From: Saprospiraceae bacterium
Lineage (GTDB): Bacteria > Bacteroidota > Bacteroidia > Chitinophagales > Saprospiraceae
Assembly (NCBI GenBank): GCA_019187225.1
Contig: JABAQQ010000011.1
Location: forward strand, 248,001-312,000
Direction: 5' to 3'
DNA: 64,000 bases
Made by a program: the position numbers and the translations under genes
Notes under the pieces: generated by a model
Databases searched by the model: none
Seen by the model: the letters and a program-made list of their open reading frames with translations, nothing else
What the model was told of the DNA's origin: nothing
In this document: piece after piece, positions 61,645 to 64,000 of the stretch
Layout of the letters: each line of letters opens with the position of its first letter
Position numbering within the stretch: the first letter of the stretch is position 1

Positions 61645-62150
61645 ATTCGCCGGAATTACAGGAACTGACTGCTCAGATCATTCTCCGGATGGAAGAGAAT
61701 ACGCCACGCATTGAAAAATGCCTCGCCGAATTGAGCGAAGAAGAAGTGTGGCAGCACCCCAACCCGGCCTCCAACAGCGTCGGCAATCTCATCCTGCACC
61801 TGTGCGGCAACATCACACAATACGCCATTTCGTCGCTGGGCAACCGGCCCGATGCGCGCGACCGCGACGCCGAATTTGCCGCCGAAGGTGGTTTTTCAAA
61901 AGCGGAACTCATGGAAAAACTGGACTGGACAGTGCGCGAGGCCGTGGAAACCATCCGACGGGCCGACCGGGAAGAGTTGTTGCGGGTGCGCGCGGTGCAG
62001 GGCTTCGACATGAGTGGCATTGGTATCATCGTGCATGTGTGCGAACATTATTCGTACCATACCGGGCAGATCGCTTTTTGGACGAAACTGCTGAAAAGCA
62101 AAGATCTGGGATTTTATGCGGGGGTGGATTTGACGGTGAAAAATGGTTAA
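61641..62150 (+). CDS. DinB family protein
   Basis: A 169-residue four-helix protein of the DinB/YfiT superfamily. The metal triad is His53, His136 and His140 (NLILHLCGN; CEHYSYHTGQ). Family members act as thiol-dependent transferases or in detoxification; the specific thiol is unknown. Start overlaps the preceding stop codon, so the two genes are translationally coupled. Confidence 0.85.
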   Translation: MNSPELQELTAQIILRMEENTPRIEKCLAELSEEEVWQHPNPASNSVGNLILHLCGNITQYAISSLGNRPDARDRDAEFAAEGGFSKAELMEKLDWTVREAVETIRRADREELLRVRAVQGFDMSGIGIIVHVCEHYSYHTGQIAFWTKLLKSKDLGFYAGVDLTVKNG

Positions 62151-62195
62151 AAATTTATTTCAGATTGCCGATTACATGATTGTTGAATTTAGATG

Positions 62196-62297
62196 TTAAG
62201 TAAGTGAACAAAATAACTTGACATTGGGCATTTGACCCTGACAACCAATTGTTTAGTCAAATGTCCAATGTCAAAAATCCTATGTCCGCTTGCTTAT
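62196..62297. mobile_element. MITE-like palindromic repeat, copy 2
   Basis: TTAAGTAAGTGAACAAAATAA and an inner pair TTGACATTGGGCATTTGACC / GTCAAATGTCCAATGTCAAA around CTGACAACCAATTGTTTA. It shares most bases with 12471-12580. Just after it are AATCTGCGG, AATCTGCAATCTG words (62298-62345) before the deacetylase ATG. Confidence 0.75.
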
Positions 62298-62363
62298 AAT
62301 CTGCGGAACTTCTAAAATCTCAAATCATGTAATCTGCAATCTGAATTCAAAAAATACGAGGCA

Positions 62364-63308
62364 ATGAAAAAACACCTTTCCAACATTATCTCCCTAACAT
62401 TTCTGGCCGCGTCGTGCCTCTCCGCCCAAATCCAACCCACCCTCGCCCAACGCCTCGGCTATCCTGCCGACGCCAAACTGCTGATCATCCATGCCGACGA
62501 CCTTGCAGTGGCGCATTCGGAGAATCAGGCCAGTTTCAAAGCCATGAAAAAAGGAGTGGTCAACTCCGCCAGCGTTATGGTGCCCTGCCCCTGGCTGCCG
62601 GAAGTGTCAGCTTATGCGAAAGCCAACCCCAACCACGATCTGGGACTGCATCTCACGCTCACCAGCGAGTGGAAGCATTTCAAATGGGGGCCGGTGTCCG
62701 ACTGTGGCGAACTCACCGGATTGGTAGACGCGAACGGTTTTTTTTATGACAACTGCACTGATTTTGCTTCACATGCCAAGCCGGAAGCAGTTGAACAAGA
62801 ACTGCGTGCCCAAATCGAAAAGGCTAAAGCGCTCGGCATCGAGCCGACGCATCTGGACAGCCACATGGGTTGCCTGTTCTTTCAGAATCCGATTCTGTTC
62901 GCTATTTATCTCAAAATGGGGCGTGAATACGGCATCCCGGCCATGGTTAGTCATGATCTCCTGGGGGCTCTGCCGGAACCTTTTAAAAAGGTCGTGACGG
63001 ATAAGGACATCGTCATTGACCATATTCTGACTGCCAACCCCGACGATTATAAAAAAGGCATGGCGAAATACTACACGTCCGTTTTGCAAAACCTGCAACC
63101 GGGCGTAAGCGCTTTGCTGATCCACACCGCCTACGACGACGCCGAAATGCAGGGCGTCAGCATTGACCATCCCGATTGGGGCGCCGCCTGGCGACAAGCA
63201 GATTACGATTTTTTTACAAGCAGGAAATGCCGGAGAATCCTTAAGAAGCAAGGGATACAATTGATCAACTGGCGGGAGATAGGCGGATTGTTGAAAAAAA
63301 ATAAATGA
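62364..63308 (+). CDS. ChbG/HpnK (YdjC-like) family deacetylase, exported
   Basis: A 314-residue exported protein. Signal peptide (1-22, ending CLSAQ). The catalytic core is IIHADDLAVA (41-50), with the DD metal motif, LGLHLTLTSEW, THLDSHMG and LLIHTAYDD. YdjC-like enzymes remove N-acetyl groups from chitooligosaccharides or hopanoid sugars. Here the export signal points to surface or periplasmic glycan. An isolated gene; substrate unknown. Confidence 0.87.
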   Translation: MKKHLSNIISLTFLAASCLSAQIQPTLAQRLGYPADAKLLIIHADDLAVAHSENQASFKAMKKGVVNSASVMVPCPWLPEVSAYAKANPNHDLGLHLTLTSEWKHFKWGPVSDCGELTGLVDANGFFYDNCTDFASHAKPEAVEQELRAQIEKAKALGIEPTHLDSHMGCLFFQNPILFAIYLKMGREYGIPAMVSHDLLGALPEPFKKVVTDKDIVIDHILTANPDDYKKGMAKYYTSVLQNLQPGVSALLIHTAYDDAEMQGVSIDHPDWGAAWRQADYDFFTSRKCRRILKKQGIQLINWREIGGLLKKNK

Positions 63309-63360
63309 ATACCTGGCTCCGGACGATATATGGCAATAAATCCTGTTGCCTTGAAATAAA

Positions 63361-63390
63361 GCGGCCTGTGAACCGATGTCCACAGGCCGC
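63361..63390. terminator. Bidirectional terminator-like hairpin between convergent genes
   Basis: GCGGCCTGTG (63361-63370) pairs perfectly with CACAGGCCGC (63381-63390), 10-base loop. It lies between the deacetylase and the convergent type IX-secreted protein. No strong U-tract on either side. Confidence 0.7.
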
Positions 63391-63411
63391 ATCTCGTAAG
63401 TCGCAAGTCGT

Positions 63412-64000
63412 CTACCTTTGCACGGTGAGTTTGCGCGTATGCGTCTGCTCGCCGTTGCGCAGCTGCACGAAATAGATGCCGTTGGGCAGGCGGCTCACGT
63501 CGAGCGTGATGCGGTTGTCGCCCTTGGCCAAAGTGCGGTGTTGTTGCAGGGCGATCTTTCCGGCTACGTCGAGGATGGCGACCTGCACATCGGATTCATT
63601 TTCCATTGGTACTTCCACAGTCAGTTGATCGTTGGCTGGGTTCGGGAACATACCGAAGGCGGCGTTTTCGTACAATACCGGTATTTCTATCTCCTGTACT
63701 TCTCCATCGGTGCTGCCGTCCGTACGCCAGGCAGAACTGCTGAGACTTACCCGCAGTGTGTAACATTGCGTATTGCTGAAAGCACCATTCCAACCGTACA
63801 CATAAGCGTAATAACTGCTCGATACGGTGGATGTGTTATAAATGATCAGTTCATTGGCAGTACCCGCATTTTCGGATGTAGCAAGCAGGGAAGTACCCCG
63901 GCGGAGTTGGACGTCATAGTCGGCCGGCAGGGTTGTCAGTTCTACTTTAATGTTCCGGGTTGCAGAGGTATTGGAAAATTTGTTCCAGTCCTTGTCCGTC
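63412..64000 (-). CDS. C-terminal part of a type IX-secreted protein (PPC-like plus sorting domain)
   Basis: Open at the right edge, 195 residues visible. Reading from the edge: a PPC-like beta-domain (TDKDWNKFSNTSATRNIKVELTTLPADYDVQLRRG, then NELIIYNTSTVSSSYYAYVYGW) and, from FGMFPNPANDQLTVEVPM to the end, the T9SS type A sorting domain that directs secretion and anchoring (LYFVQL-type strand YFVQLRNGEQTHTRKLTVQR). The N-terminal catalytic or binding part lies outside. PPC domains are typical of secreted proteases, so a protease is a guess only. Confidence 0.85.
   Translation of the reverse strand, partial: TDKDWNKFSNTSATRNIKVELTTLPADYDVQLRRGTSLLATSENAGTANELIIYNTSTVSSSYYAYVYGWNGAFSNTQCYTLRVSLSSSAWRTDGSTDGEVQEIEIPVLYENAAFGMFPNPANDQLTVEVPMENESDVQVAILDVAGKIALQQHRTLAKGDNRITLDVSRLPNGIYFVQLRNGEQTHTRKLTVQR

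Overview
The window looks like a chromosome segment from a Bacteroidota bacterium, most likely of the Saprospiria (Saprospiraceae/Lewinellaceae) type. The evidence is type IX secretion C-terminal domains of both kinds (sorting type A and gliding-associated type B), a gldE gene in the mutY-ssb-gldE order, DUF4293 and DUF5777 proteins, WG repeats, mqnC of the futalosine menaquinone pathway, almost no Shine-Dalgarno sequences, and promoters of the Bacteroidota form TTG-N20/21-TAnnTTTG. There is no rRNA, CRISPR array, prophage or intact transposase. One tRNA (Asn) is present. The genus call is inference.

Layout. 0-4 kb: a shortened Uma2 gene, a 160-bp MITE and the first uvrA. 4-8 kb: a cassette of two heme-motif lipoproteins, an OB-fold protein, YceI and a DUF5777 barrel. 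8-11 kb: a BlaI repressor with an M56 membrane protease. 11-18 kb: FAD oxidase, VanW, DUF4293, PsuG, tRNA-Asn, PfkB kinase, YbaB, a LamG cell-surface protein. 18-27 kb: two unknown exported proteins, a TrpF-like barrel, MqnC, a HigBA toxin-antitoxin pair, a WG-repeat protein, a MATE pump. 27-36 kb: FolB fused to a Cys-rich domain, MtaB, a giant WD40/TPR protein, an HD-PycTM protein, a GT2 enzyme. 36-40 kb: deoC-SPOR-rodA-coiled-coil operon. 40-45 kb: second uvrA and a GT2 fusion. 45-52 kb: a long minus-strand operon acpP-fabF-rnc-mutY-ssb-gldE-lptG. 52-64 kb: pyruvate kinase, Fur, a VOC protein, an amino acid permease, a UvrD/AddA-like helicase, zinc ribbon plus DinB, a YdjC deacetylase and the tail of a type IX-secreted protein.

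The most unusual thing here is not one gene but a class of repeats. Many intergenic gaps hold short-word repeat modules (7-15 bp words) built alike: a G-rich array of one word, a spacer, then the complementary C-rich array, often ending a few bases before the next start codon. The words differ from locus to locus (for example GCGGATT, CCACTGCC, GGACGTT, GTAGACGGT, TTTACGGG), so the architecture is shared but the sequence is not. At two loci the module or array lies between a recognisable promoter element and the start codon, so it should be transcribed as mRNA leader. The same type of sequence sits in frame inside genes. Both UvrA paralogs carry a hairpin-forming insertion in the same loop, just before the zinc motif, but the inserted sequences are unrelated, and both also carry word repeats at the N-terminus. 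The UvrD-like helicase has the word at its start codon and in its interior. Several MITE-like elements (884-1043, 12471-12580 with 62196-62297, 56346-56588) add to the picture.

Other points of interest are an HD phosphohydrolase fused to a Pycsar-type membrane effector domain with no cyclase nearby, an M56 protease with a C-terminal type IX sorting-like domain, a possible small RNA at about 40,085-40,170, and a Lys/Glu/Asp/His-complete pseudouridine glycosidase.
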